A stretch of DNA of 64,000 nucleotides from Anodontia alba (Eukaryota; Mollusca; Bivalvia; Lucinida; Lucinidae), in assembly GCA_964016985.1 (NCBI GenBank), contig OZ024828.1, positions 74,769,264 to 74,833,263 on the forward strand, written 5' to 3'. The stretch's first letter is position 1; every line of letters begins with the position of its first letter. The notes beneath the pieces were generated by a model. That model made no database searches. It was not told the origin of the DNA and saw nothing but the letters and a program-made list of their open reading frames with translations. Shown here one piece after another: positions 54,981-64,000 of the stretch. The position numbers and the translations under genes are program-made.

Positions 54981-55767
54981 ATACGTTGAACACTAGATCA
55001 CTAAAAAGGTGAAATGAACAAAACCTAGAAGTGAAGATAAACATTGGTAGTATCTTGGAGATAAGCTAAAGCTAAACATTGGTAATATTTTAGGGGTAAG
55101 CTAAAGCACAAAACTTTTTGTGGGGGTTTGCGGATACACCGGGTATTTTGGGTGGGGGAGGGCAATCCTATTTTTTGGTGGCGTGAACAAAATGCTAGCC
55201 TCCAGCCTATGTAGCCGGCAAATTCAGATAATTCCATCCCCGCTCCTGGATAATGATGTCAATAAAACTTCAAATGTGATTCAAAAAAAAAAAAAAAAAA
55301 AGCAGATGCCATCTTAGTTCTGCCCTCCAACAATAATCTGGAAAGACGAATATAGATTTAAAAAAAAAAAAACACACACACACACACACACACAAAAAAA
55401 AGCATATGTATGTAACAGTGAACAACAACATTGCAATTTTGGGAAACCAAAGCAAACTCTCAGCTCTCAGTGGACATAATGGATAAAACATTTCTAAATC
55501 AGTTGTTGAGTTTGCTTGAAAGTCTTTTAGCTCATCAACTAACTGTAATAGGCAACGAATAACAGTTAGCCTGAACTCGGTACAAAATAATCATAATATG
55601 CACAGATCAAACGAATTACAACATCTGAGGCTAAATAAACTGTCACTTATACAGACAGCGATACAAATAATTTGTTTACAAGTGTAGTATGGAGTGACTT
55701 AGACCTGCTAAGAGAGAATTCCCGTCGATTGCCCTGACCGATGATCGAACCAGAAACCTTTTGATCT
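54981..55767. other. Spacer (loop) of the inverted repeat
   Basis: Contains a ~37-bp direct repeat (AACATTGGTAGTATCTTGGA / AACATTGGTAATATTTTAGG), poly-A at 55282-55300 and A/(CA)n at 55358-55400. No gene recognised. Confidence 0.55.
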
Positions 55768-56218
55768 CAAATCTAGCATCTTCATCACATGCGAAAACGT
55801 CAGAACAAGCTAGACTTGTCAAACAGGCACGCTGTGATCTTGCAAATATATTATCATTTGTATTTCACTTTGCCGCATTTCTACACAGTTACGAGTTTCC
55901 ATGTTTAACCGGATTCTCCAATGCTTAACCATAGAAAAATGATACAAGGTTATGCGCCATTATGAAACGCAAACTGGCCTTTTTGTTTCCTACAGAAGCA
56001 AATAATGACCTCTGATATATGAATTGTTGCTCCATTCGGTCACATAAGCTTGGAATCCAGTATTTCAATGCCTTGTCCAGGAAACCTTTTTTTCACCGTG
56101 ACTTTCTGTATCTGATGATTTTACGACAACTTACATAGTGCTGATTATATTTCATTTCCTTTGGGATCATTCGGTTCATTGTAGAATTTTTGAGAATGGA
56201 GTTCTGCTCATGTATACG

Positions 56219-56430
56219 CTAGAGGGCGTAAGCAGTGTTGCAAACTTCATTACTGCTTATGAAGAGTCTCAATAAAACCGAGACTCCCATTTTCTTATCA
56301 GTAGTGTGCTCTTTGTTTCCAAAGGCAATATTTTTGACGTTTATTTTACAAATCATAGGTAGACCATCTGTTATTGTAGTAAATCGCTGGCATTTACAAA
56401 GGGAACAAACGGTGTTTTTCTTAACCAGAC
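56219..56430 (-). pseudogene. Right-arm partner of the Cys-rich peptide ORF
   Basis: On the - strand it reads LVKKNTVCSLCKCQRFTT, ITDGLPMICKINVKNIAFGN and KEHTTDKKMGVSVLLRLFI. It stops near 56219. The upstream start is lost into the inserted element. Conservation with the left arm covers about 25 residues. Confidence 0.35.
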
Positions 56431-57616
56431 AATCTAATGCCCCAGGTAGCATGACAACGTTGCCCGAACGTTGAAATATGGTTGAAATATAGTTGGACAG
56501 TTGGCTAACCTTTTGCATAATATGTACAACATTGCGCCAACGTTGGGCCAACGTCATACAAATTTGACAAATTCCAGAGAAAAATAAGTCTTATGCACTA
56601 ACATTGGGCCACTGTTGGCCCAACGAATATATTTAGATGCATATTTTTCCCATGTTTTTGTTTATGTGATAACGTTGGATCTACGTTGGCCCAACGTTGA
56701 TAATGATGCACACTTTTTAAAAGATAAACAAGCCGCGTATTCATTTAATAATAAAAATACATCATGATTAAATTTTTGAATCGATGAATAAATGAAAATG
56801 TTACAATATTTGTAGATTTTACTTTAATTTTCAAAAGGGAGAAAAATAGAACCATCTTGTCTTGTTGGGAATCCTACATTCTGATTACAAAAAAAATACA
56901 GTTTTTATATTAATGAAACATTTGTTTTTTCTTGCAATGTAAAAATAATGGAAGTTGAGGTTTTCTTCTTTTATTCCGCATACAAAATATGACAAGAAAT
57001 GCTTCATCAATAAATCTAATTATGATACTGCCTTTGACTATTCACCACCTGCAGGTTATAACATTAATTATAATGAAACATAATACCCCAGAGAGTTATG
57101 TTTGTGTTAGCCATTATCAATGTATAATTAATACCAGGAAGATAAACACCAGAATCTGCTTTTTAATGCCTTTATAGCTGGCTGTTAGACAACATCTTGT
57201 TTATGTTGCTAAGCTTTATGTGTAAGATGAACAATGATGTTTTATAAAAGTGAATGAAAATTACTTTTTTTGTAAAATGAAAAAAAATGATAAAAAAACA
57301 ACAACAACAACAACAACAAAAAAAAACATTCTCCTCATTTATTCATAAAGATAATTATATAAACTGACAAATAATAAACAAATAATACTGGAAGAGAATA
57401 TTACTTTTAATTTCTTTTTTATTTTCAGATTGGCTCAACGACAACTCTAAGATATTTCTTCGAAACAGATGTTGATCGATATATCGCTTGACAACTTGGA
57501 TGCAGGACAGTGTTATTCAACTTCGATCGATAAAGATATATGGAAACAGTAACCTCTTTTACCACAGTGCATTATAACACAAATTATGATATAACACGGT
57601 TCAAAAGTGTATAGAT

Positions 57617-58115
57617 TACGAGGGTGAGTCAATAAGTAACCAGCCTAACTTATTTCCGGTTGAAATCCACCTCTTCTTTTTCGATGTAATTGCCCTCTAG
57701 TGTGATGCACTTAGACCAACGGTGTTCAAGTGCCATCAGCCCAGAACTGAAAAAGTCAGGGTCCTTTCCATTGACCCACTCCTCAACTGCCGTCACGACT
57801 TCTTCATCAGACCGGAAATGAAGTACACGGATATCCTTTTTCAAGTTTGGGAATAGGAAGAAGTCGCCAGGAGCTAGGTCAGGCGAATATAAATACAAGT
57901 ACCGAATTACAGCACGGTACTCAACTTTAGATGAAAAGCTTGCCTTCGCATCGCTAGCCATGTTGGACATTCAATATCTTATTAAAGTATGACTCGATAC
58001 ATGTGCAATTTTGTACCCATGTATAAAACATATATTGAAACAAAGCATGAAAATCGTGACCGTCTCGGTTCATCAGAAATGGGAAAGGCTGGTTATTTAT
58101 TGACACGCCCTCGTA
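57617..58115 (-). mobile_element. Internally deleted mariner, nested in the TIR element
   Basis: TIRs TACGAGGGTGAGTCAATAAG and, inverted, TACGAGGGCGTGTCAATAAA at the two ends, with TA boundaries. About 500 bp against about 1.3 kb for a full mariner. Contains a fused remnant of the transposase gene on the - strand. Confidence 0.85.
57650..57970 (-). pseudogene. Mariner transposase, N- and C-termini fused by internal deletion
   Basis: 106 codons. The start MASDAKASFSSKVEYRAVIR resembles mariner N-termini; it then jumps to YSPDLAPGDFFLFPNLKK, which holds the third catalytic aspartate of the DD34D triad, and runs to a natural C-terminus (HRWSKCITLEGNYIEK). The helix-turn-helix region and first two aspartates are gone, so it cannot catalyse transposition. 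The fusion is in frame. Confidence 0.82.
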
Positions 58116-59336
58116 TATAGAAATGACATTTATAACACAAATTTGGATATAACACAGTTCAAAAATGTATAGGTTATATTTAAAAAATGACATGTCATTT
58201 TTTTCTTAATTAAAGTTGAAAAAAAATGCGTTACAGTTTTTGATGCTGACAAAATTTTCATGTTTGATACGGATAAACATTATTTTGCGTCCAAGTTGAC
58301 AACGGATATGTCAGTATACGTTGGGCTAACGTATACATGTACAATGTACATTGGTATAACGTTGTTTCAATGTTACCTGTCAAATATGTCCTACGGAGGC
58401 CCAACGAGCAAGTTAACGTTGGGCCAACGTTATTTTATAACGTTGGCCCAACGGAGTGACTAACCAAAATCCTACGTTGGCCCAACGTTGTCATGCTATC
58501 TGGGGCTTAGCCAGCAAAAATAGGAGGTCAGCACTTCTTCGCAGAAAAAAAAAATCCAAAACCTGTTAAATTTCATTTCAGACAATTGCAGGGCCATTGG
58601 ATTGATGTGAAAACACAAAGTCATTATATACTACGATTCTGGAGATTGAAGATGTTTGCATTAAATACTTTGTTTTTTCCGAATCAATAGCTAGTGAACT
58701 GCTTATCAGGTTGGCTAAAAACGGTTCCGTGGAACAAGCTTCGTGTGTTCCTGGAGACTTGGAGGTGGAATCAGACCCGCTTTATAGCTGTAAGTTTTGT
58801 TATTATTTATATAGATCTTATACGTAATCAGCCATTTTCGACCCTTTCCGTGGCGATTTTTTGACAATGCTGCATTAACAACCAAAATATCCATAACACA
58901 AATAACCATATGTGTCTATCGTGTGTGCGTGATGATATGTTGAACTTCTAGCAAACCGCAAAATTAAATAAAGAACCAAAAACACCACGAATTACCACCT
59001 GCTTTCTATGCTTTTCGGTACACCTTCAGCACGTGAAATGTAATTCAGCCAATATGGTGAAGTAGGTGGTCTGAGATTTACTCCACAGACGCCAATATCA
59101 ATGGCAATTGAATATAATTCCCCGTTTTTTTATTAATTTCCTCAAAACATTTATATCGATCATGAAGCACAGAAAATGTAGTTTGTTTACCATTTTGAAT
59201 CGTCTTATCCCTAACCGGATGTCGATCTAATTGTTTCACGTTCTTAACCGGTGGTTACGCATTCATTTCGTTACGGGTTCTTAACCGGTGGTTACGCATT
59301 CATTCGTTTGGTATATAGGCGTGTTAATGACATACA

Positions 59337-59430
59337 TCACGAAAACATACACATAAAATCTGACCTCCTTAAACCCCACTTTTTTATAGTAAAACTGGGA
59401 TTTACAGGGGTACACATTATTGTTATGCCC
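59337..59430 (+). mobile_element. F1 MITE copy 13, left part
   Basis: CATCACGAAAACATACACAT to GGGGTACACATTATT; continues at 60507 after a ~1.08-kb insertion. Just before it, TATAGGCGTGTTAATGA looks like the end of another F1. Confidence 0.75.
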
Positions 59431-60506
59431 TCGCCATTTTCAAGCGGGAGCATATAGGATCACCGCTGTCCGGACGTACGTCCGTCCAGTCCGTCCGGAC
59501 GTCCCGTACGTAACACAAATGGTTTCCGTTCGATATCTTCTGAAAAGATTGGTGTATCGCATTGAAATTTTATACAAAGTTATATAATCATAAAATGTAG
59601 GTCAAGTTTGATTTAGGGTAAATCCACCAATTATTTTGGGCGTTATGGCCATTTTTTAACTTTGAAAAATGGTTTCCATTCGATATCTTATGAAAAAATT
59701 AGTGTATTGGATTCGAATTTTATACAGAGGTATATAATCATAAAATGTAGGTCATGTTCGATTTAGGGTAAGATCAACCAATTATTTTTGGAGTTACGGC
59801 CCTTTTTCAACGTTGAAAAATAGTTTCCGTTTGATATTTTTTGAAAACATCAGTGTATTGGATTCGAATTTAATACACAGGTATATAATCATAAAATAGA
59901 GGTCAGGTTCGATTTAGGATAAAATCCATCCATTATTATGGGAGTTATGGTCCTTTTTTCACCTAAAAATGTTTTCCTTTCGATATTTAAAAAAAAAAAA
60001 AAATTGGTGTACTGGATTCATATTTTATACACAGAGATATAATCATGAAATATAGATCAAGTTCGATTTAGGATAAAAACCACCAAATATTTTTGGAGTT
60101 ACGGCCCTTTTTCAACGTTGAAAAATAGTTTCCGTTTGATATCTTTTGAAAACATTAGTGTATTGGATTCATATTTAATACACTGGTATATAATCATAAA
60201 ATAGTGGTCAAGTTCGATTTAATGTAAAATTCGCCCATATTATGGGAGTTATGGCCTTTTTTTACCTTCAAAAATGTTTTCCTTTCAATATTTTTTTTTA
60301 AAAAGATTGGTGTATTGGATTCATATTTTATACACAGGTATATAATCATAAAATATAGGTCAAGTTCGATTTAGGGTAAAATCCGCCGATTATTAGGAGA
60401 GTTATGACCCTTTTTTCAACTTCTTTTGTTTTGCAAAATGCCTGCGTGCGGGTGAGGATGGCCCCTAGGCGGGGGCATCTGTGTCATATTAACACATTTC
60501 TAGTCT
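59431..60506. mobile_element. ~1.08-kb element of six ~150-bp tandem units inserted in F1
   Basis: Left end TTATGCCCTCGCCATTTTCA; a CGGACGTACGTCCGTCC palindromic patch; six units from 59521, 59671, 59822, 59971, 60127 and 60276 (TTTCCGTTCGATATCTT, TATATAATCATAAAATGTAG, TTCGATTTAGGGTAAA, GAGTTATGGCCCTTTTT); right end GGGGGCATCTGTGTCATATT. F1 sequence resumes as TTATTTCTGC. No coding capacity. Confidence 0.78.
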
Positions 60507-60690
60507 TATTTCTGCACAAAAAGCATGGATCCTCGTTATAGAACCGCCTCGGCGAAGCGGCTCTAATGAGTACCCACAATCTATGTTTTGAGCAGAATTA
60601 TGAAAGATATCAGAATTTGTATCTGAAAACTTTCAGTTTTTGGGTAGTGAAATTGTCAATATATTTTTGACTGGCCGTGTTTTCGAAATG
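60507..60690 (+). mobile_element. F1 MITE copy 13, right part
   Basis: TTATTTCTGCACAAAAAGCA, core TAGAACCGCCTCGGCGAAGC and end GGCCGTGTTTTCGAAATG. Confidence 0.78.
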
Positions 60691-60692
60691 TG

Positions 60693-60693
60693 C

Positions 60694-60732
<39 letters not shown>

Positions 60733-60835
60733 CTTGGGGGGGGGGGGGGGGGGGGGTTTGCTTTTTTAATCAGCTTTACAATTTGACTTTTACTTCTAGC
60801 CACATTTTTCATTACATCTCAATAAGCTTGACGAC
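60693..60835 (+). repeat. Poly-T/poly-G then right copy of the 53.0-kb direct repeat
   Basis: T40 and G24 homopolymers, then TTGACTTTTACTTCTAGCCA, CATTTTTCATTACAT and CTCAATAAGCTTG as at 53080-53144. Confidence 0.75.
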
Positions 60836-61194
60836 ATAAATCATAAATAATTCTCATTTTGCAAAAGTACATGGTGAAAGTGTTATTGCTTTTATAGCTC
60901 TGGATGGGAAGATAAGATTTTTTTTTCTGATCCTCCACAAAAGTGAGTTATAAACATTGAATAGAAATATAGTTAAAGAGACACTTCACATGGATATATT
61001 TATGTTCATGTCAGTACAGCGTCGATTAAAAAGTAAAAAAATGACAATATCAGATCTTCTTTTTCGATATTCTGATTCTTGTTTTTGTATGTTCTTTATC
61101 TAATGGATTATGAACGGAAGACGGAAAAGGAGCGCTGCTACAGGGTTCATGAATATTTAAAGAGGTCCGCCTTTCTTGTTTTGGATATATTCGG
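60836..61194. other. Unassigned sequence before satellite
   Basis: AT-rich; nothing recognised. Confidence 0.4.
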
Positions 61195-61905
61195 ATAGAG
61201 GAGTGCTTTACAGGTTGAAGAGCACCAGTAGGAGTATATATCTTGTCTTTTACTATAAAACAGCACTTCAGAGGAGCTCTTTTAGAGGTTGAAGAGCATC
61301 ATTAGGGGTACATCTTGCCTTTAATATATAATAGTGTCAGGGGAGCTCTTGTACAGGTTGAAGAGCATCCGGAGGGGTATATATTGCCTTTACGATATAA
61401 TAGCACTTCAGTGGAGCTCTTCTACAGGTTGAAGAGCACCACTAAGGGTATATCTAGTCTTATCTGTAAAACAGCACTTAAGAGGAGCTCTTTTACAGGT
61501 TAAATAGCACCAGTCGGGGTATATCTAGACTGTAATTAAGGCAGCACTACAGAGAAGCTCTCTTTTATTTAGGTAGTACTACAGAGGAGCTCTTTTAATG
61601 ATTGAAGAGCACCAGTAGGGGTTTATCTTGTCTTTGCTGTATGATAGCACTACAGAGGCGCTATTTTACATGTTGAAGAGCACCAGTAGGGGTATATCCT
61701 GTTTTTGCTGTATGATAGCACTACAGAGGCGCTAATGTACAGGTTGAAGAGCACAGGTAGGGTTATATCTTGCCTTTGCATTAGGATAGCACTACAAAAG
61801 AGCTCTTTTACAGGTTGATGAGCACCAGAAGGGGTATATCTTGTCTTTGCTGTATGATATCACTACGGAAGAGCTCTTGTACAGGTTGAAGAGCACCAGG
61901 TGCTG
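61195..61905 (+). repeat. ~72-bp satellite array, forward block
   Basis: About ten units of the form GAGCTCTTTTACAGGTTGAA, GAGCACCAGTAGGGGTATAT, CTTGTCTTTGCTGTATGATA, GCACTACAGAG. Spacing between GAAGAGCA positions 61217, 61291, 61360 and 61431 is 69-74 bp. Confidence 0.9.
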
Positions 61906-62320
61906 GTACCACTGGTGTTGCTAGTGGTGCTCCTTATCATGTAGAGGACCGCTTCTGATGCACTACCACAAACAACAGATACGATATACCACTACTGGAG
62001 CTCATTAATATGTAGAAGAGCCCCTCTGTAGTACAACCAAATACAACAGACAAGATACACTCCTAGTGGTGCTACTTATCTTGTAGAGGCACTCCACTGT
62101 AGTACAACCATATATAGCAGATAAGATATGCAGCTACTGGTGCTCCTTAGCATGTAGAGGAGCCCCTTTGTAGTAGAAAAGTATACCCAGACAAGATATA
62201 CTCCTACTGGTGCTCCTTAACGTGTATAAGAGCTCTTTTCTAGCACAACCACATACAGCAGACAATATATACTTTTAGCTCTTTTAGTGGTGCTCCTTAT
62301 GCTATATGACTGGCAGTACA
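61906..62320 (-). repeat. Diverged satellite block at the orientation switch
   Basis: From CACCAGGTGCTGGTACCACT onward, units read inverted (ACTGGTGCTCCTTA, GTAGAGGAGCCCCT, ACAACCACATACAGCAGACA). More diverged from the consensus than either flank. Confidence 0.75.
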
Positions 62321-64000
62321 TGAGCTCCTCTGAAGTGCTGTTTTACAGTTAAGACTAGATATACCCCTACTGGTGCTCTTCAACCTGTAAAATAGCTCCT
62401 CTGAAATGCTGTTTTACAGTTAAGACAAAAAATACCATTCCTGCTGCTCTTCAACCTGCACAAGAGATCCTCTGTAGAGTTGTTTGATAGTTAAGACTAG
62501 ATATACACTCACTTACCCGTCAATCTGTACATGAGCTCCTCTGAAGTGTCATTTACAGTTAAGACTAGATATACCCTTACTGAAGCTCTTCAATTGTAAA
62601 AGAGCTCCTCTGAAGTGTGTTTTACAGTTAAGACAAGATATAGCTCAACTGGTGCTCTTCAAACTGTAAAAGACCTCCTCTGAAGTGCTGTTTTATAGTA
62701 AAAGGCAAGATGTATCCCTACTGGTGCTCTACAACCTGTAAAAGAGCTCCTCTGAAGTACTGTTTTATAGTAAAAGGCAAGATGTACCCCTACTGGTGTT
62801 CTTCAACATGTATAAGAGCTCTCTGAAGTGTTATTACACAGTAAAGTCAAGATGTACCCCTACTGGTGCTCTTCAACTTGCAAAAGATCTCCCCTGAAGT
62901 GTTATTACACAGTAAAGTCAAGATGTACCCCTACTGGTGCTCTTCAACGTAAAACAGCTCCTCTGAAGTGTTATTTTATAGTATAAGGCATGATGTACCC
63001 CTTATGGTGTTCTTCAACCTGTAAAAGAGCTCTCCTGAAGTGCTATTATATAGTAAAGGCAAGATGTACCACTACTGGTGCTCTACAACCTGTAAAAGAG
63101 CTCATCTGTAGTGCTGTTTTATAGTAAAAGGCAAGATGTACCCCTTATGATGCTATTCAACCTGTAACAGAGCTCTTCTGAAATGCTGTTTTATAACAAA
63201 AGGCAAAATATAGTAAAGCCAAGTAAAGCCAAGAATGTAGTAATATAGTAAAGCCAAGATGTACCCTACTGGTTCTTAGAGCTCCTCTGAAGTGCTGTTA
63301 TATAGTAAAAGGCAAGATGTACCCCTAATGGTGCTCTTCAACCTGTAAAAGAGCTCCCCTGGAGTGCTATTATATACAGTCGAACCTCGTTATCTCGAAC
63401 TCGCTTATTTCGAATTACCGCTTATCTCGAAGTGAAAATCTGGTCCCTGTTTTAACATGAAACTATGACAACAGGTAACAAAATAATGTGGAAAAGAGGA
63501 GAATTTGCTCCGAAGGCAATTTCTCCTCTTTTCAACATTATTTTATATATATATATATTTCTAACTTCAGGAGTCAAATTACATATTCATTTGTTAAATG
63601 TGGTTGTTCAATTTATTGTTTTCCTCACTCTTTCAACTCTGATATGACGAAGTACGGCTATCTCGAAGTGTTTCAGTGAGTCCCTTGGAATTCGAGATAA
63701 CGAGAGTCGACTGTAGTAAAGATGTACCCCTACTGATGCTCTTCAACCTCTAAAAGAGCTCCTCTGAAATGCTGTTCTATAGTAAAAGGTAAGTTGTACC
63801 CCTATTTGTGCTCTACGATCTGTAAAAGAGCTCCTCTGAAGTGCTCTTATACAGTAAATGCAAGGTGTACCCCTACTGGTGTTCCTCAATCTGTAAAAAA
63901 GCTCCTCTGAAGTGCTGTTTTATAGTAAAGGTAATATGTACCCCTACTCGTGCTATTCAACCTGTAAAAGAGCTCCCCTGAAGTGGTATTATATATAAAA
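62321..64000 (-). repeat. ~72-bp satellite array, inverted block (runs off the window)
   Basis: Units TACTGGTGCTCTTCAACCTG, TAAAAGAGCTCCTCTGAAGT, GCTGTTTTATAGTAAAAGGC, AAGATGTACCCC, i.e. the reverse complement of the forward block. Interrupted by an F9 MITE at 63377-63713 and continues to the window end. Confidence 0.9.
63377..63713. mobile_element. F9 MITE, copy 2, inserted in satellite
   Basis: CAGTCGAACCTCGTTATCTC to TTCGAGATAACGAGAGTCGA then CTG, flanked by TA. The satellite unit reads ATTATATAGTAAAG; the filled site reads ATTATATA[element]TAGTAAAG, i.e. a TA duplication. Confidence 0.87.

Larger units (their letters stand above)
56440..58505. mobile_element. ~2.07-kb TIR element with CAACGTTGG-type repeats
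   Basis: Ends CCCCAGGTAGCATGACAACG and CGTTGTCATGCTATCTGGGG are inverted. The first ~280 bp and last ~200 bp are studded with CGTTGGCCCAACG-type palindromes. The left arm holds the matching empty site (CTAAGCATTAG, inverted), so the insertion is exact, with no target duplication or a 2-bp GC one. The interior is AT-rich without a transposase ORF, has (AAC)n at 57295-57325, and hosts a nested mariner. Superfamily not assigned. Confidence 0.75.
55768..59313 (-). repeat. Right arm of the inverted repeat, interrupted
   Basis: 55768-56439 and 58506-59313 together mirror the left arm. The interval 56440-58505 is a later insertion. About 210 bp at 56142-56350 are present here and absent on the left. 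At the outer end, GGTTACGCATTCATT is duplicated (near 59252 and 59290). Confidence 0.85.

Noticed and set aside
61195..64000. Coding tandem-repeat protein
   Set aside because: Units are ~69-74 bp with many length changes and stops; only short ORFs occur.
1..64000. Endogenous retrovirus or LTR element
   Set aside because: No paired LTRs, primer-binding site, protease or integrase motif was seen on either strand.

Overview
The window looks like gene-poor, repeat-dense nuclear DNA from a bivalve mollusc. Reasons: a multi-exon gene with GT-AG introns of 1-10 kb, no bacterial-style operons, non-LTR retrotransposon and mariner remnants, tRNA-derived SINEs, very many palindromic MITE-like repeats, satellites and long simple-sequence runs. 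The style of the short GATC-core hairpin repeats reminds me of dreissenid mussels, but that is only an impression and I cannot name the species from sequence alone.

One host gene is well supported. It runs on the + strand from 3581 to about 42.8 kb in nine exons (3581-3635, 5945-6057, 16200-16461, 19982-20148, 28049-28250, 33256-33498, 35146-35247, 41221-41316, 42664-42803). All splice sites are GT-AG, all phases fit, and the join gives 459 codons. The product has a signal peptide, three Ig domains of the lachesin/IgLON type, two cysteine-rich furin-like repeats (one per symmetric phase-1 exon) and a C-terminal hydrophobic segment. Just after that segment, an open 59-codon acidic/basic tail continues in the +1 frame, so the 3' end holds either a real or an assembly frameshift.

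Layout. 0-11 kb: palindromic elements, microsatellites, two tRNA-derived SINE copies, exons 1-2. 11.1-14.9 kb: a three-copy ~1.14-kb tandem array followed by a LINE 3' remnant. 16-43 kb: exons 3-9 separated by introns full of MITEs (at least nine families, called F1-F9 here), hairpins, an element with ACGGACC repeats near both ends (23.5-25.1 kb) and a palindromic minisatellite (29.35-29.72 kb). 43-47 kb: more MITEs. 47.36-51.08 kb: a decayed RNase-H-bearing LINE flanked by a 12-15 bp target-site duplication. 53.1-59.3 kb: a ~6.2-kb inverted-repeat (foldback) structure whose arms each carry an insertion missing from the other; one of these is a 2.07-kb TIR element that itself contains an internally deleted mariner. 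59.3-60.7 kb: an F1 MITE split by a ~1.1-kb element made of six ~150-bp repeats. 61.2-64.0 kb: a ~72-bp satellite that switches orientation near 61.9 kb and is interrupted by an F9 MITE at a TA site.

Family names F1-F9 are mine. Copies were matched by eye; no alignment or database search was run, so identities, exact ends and clade names are provisional.
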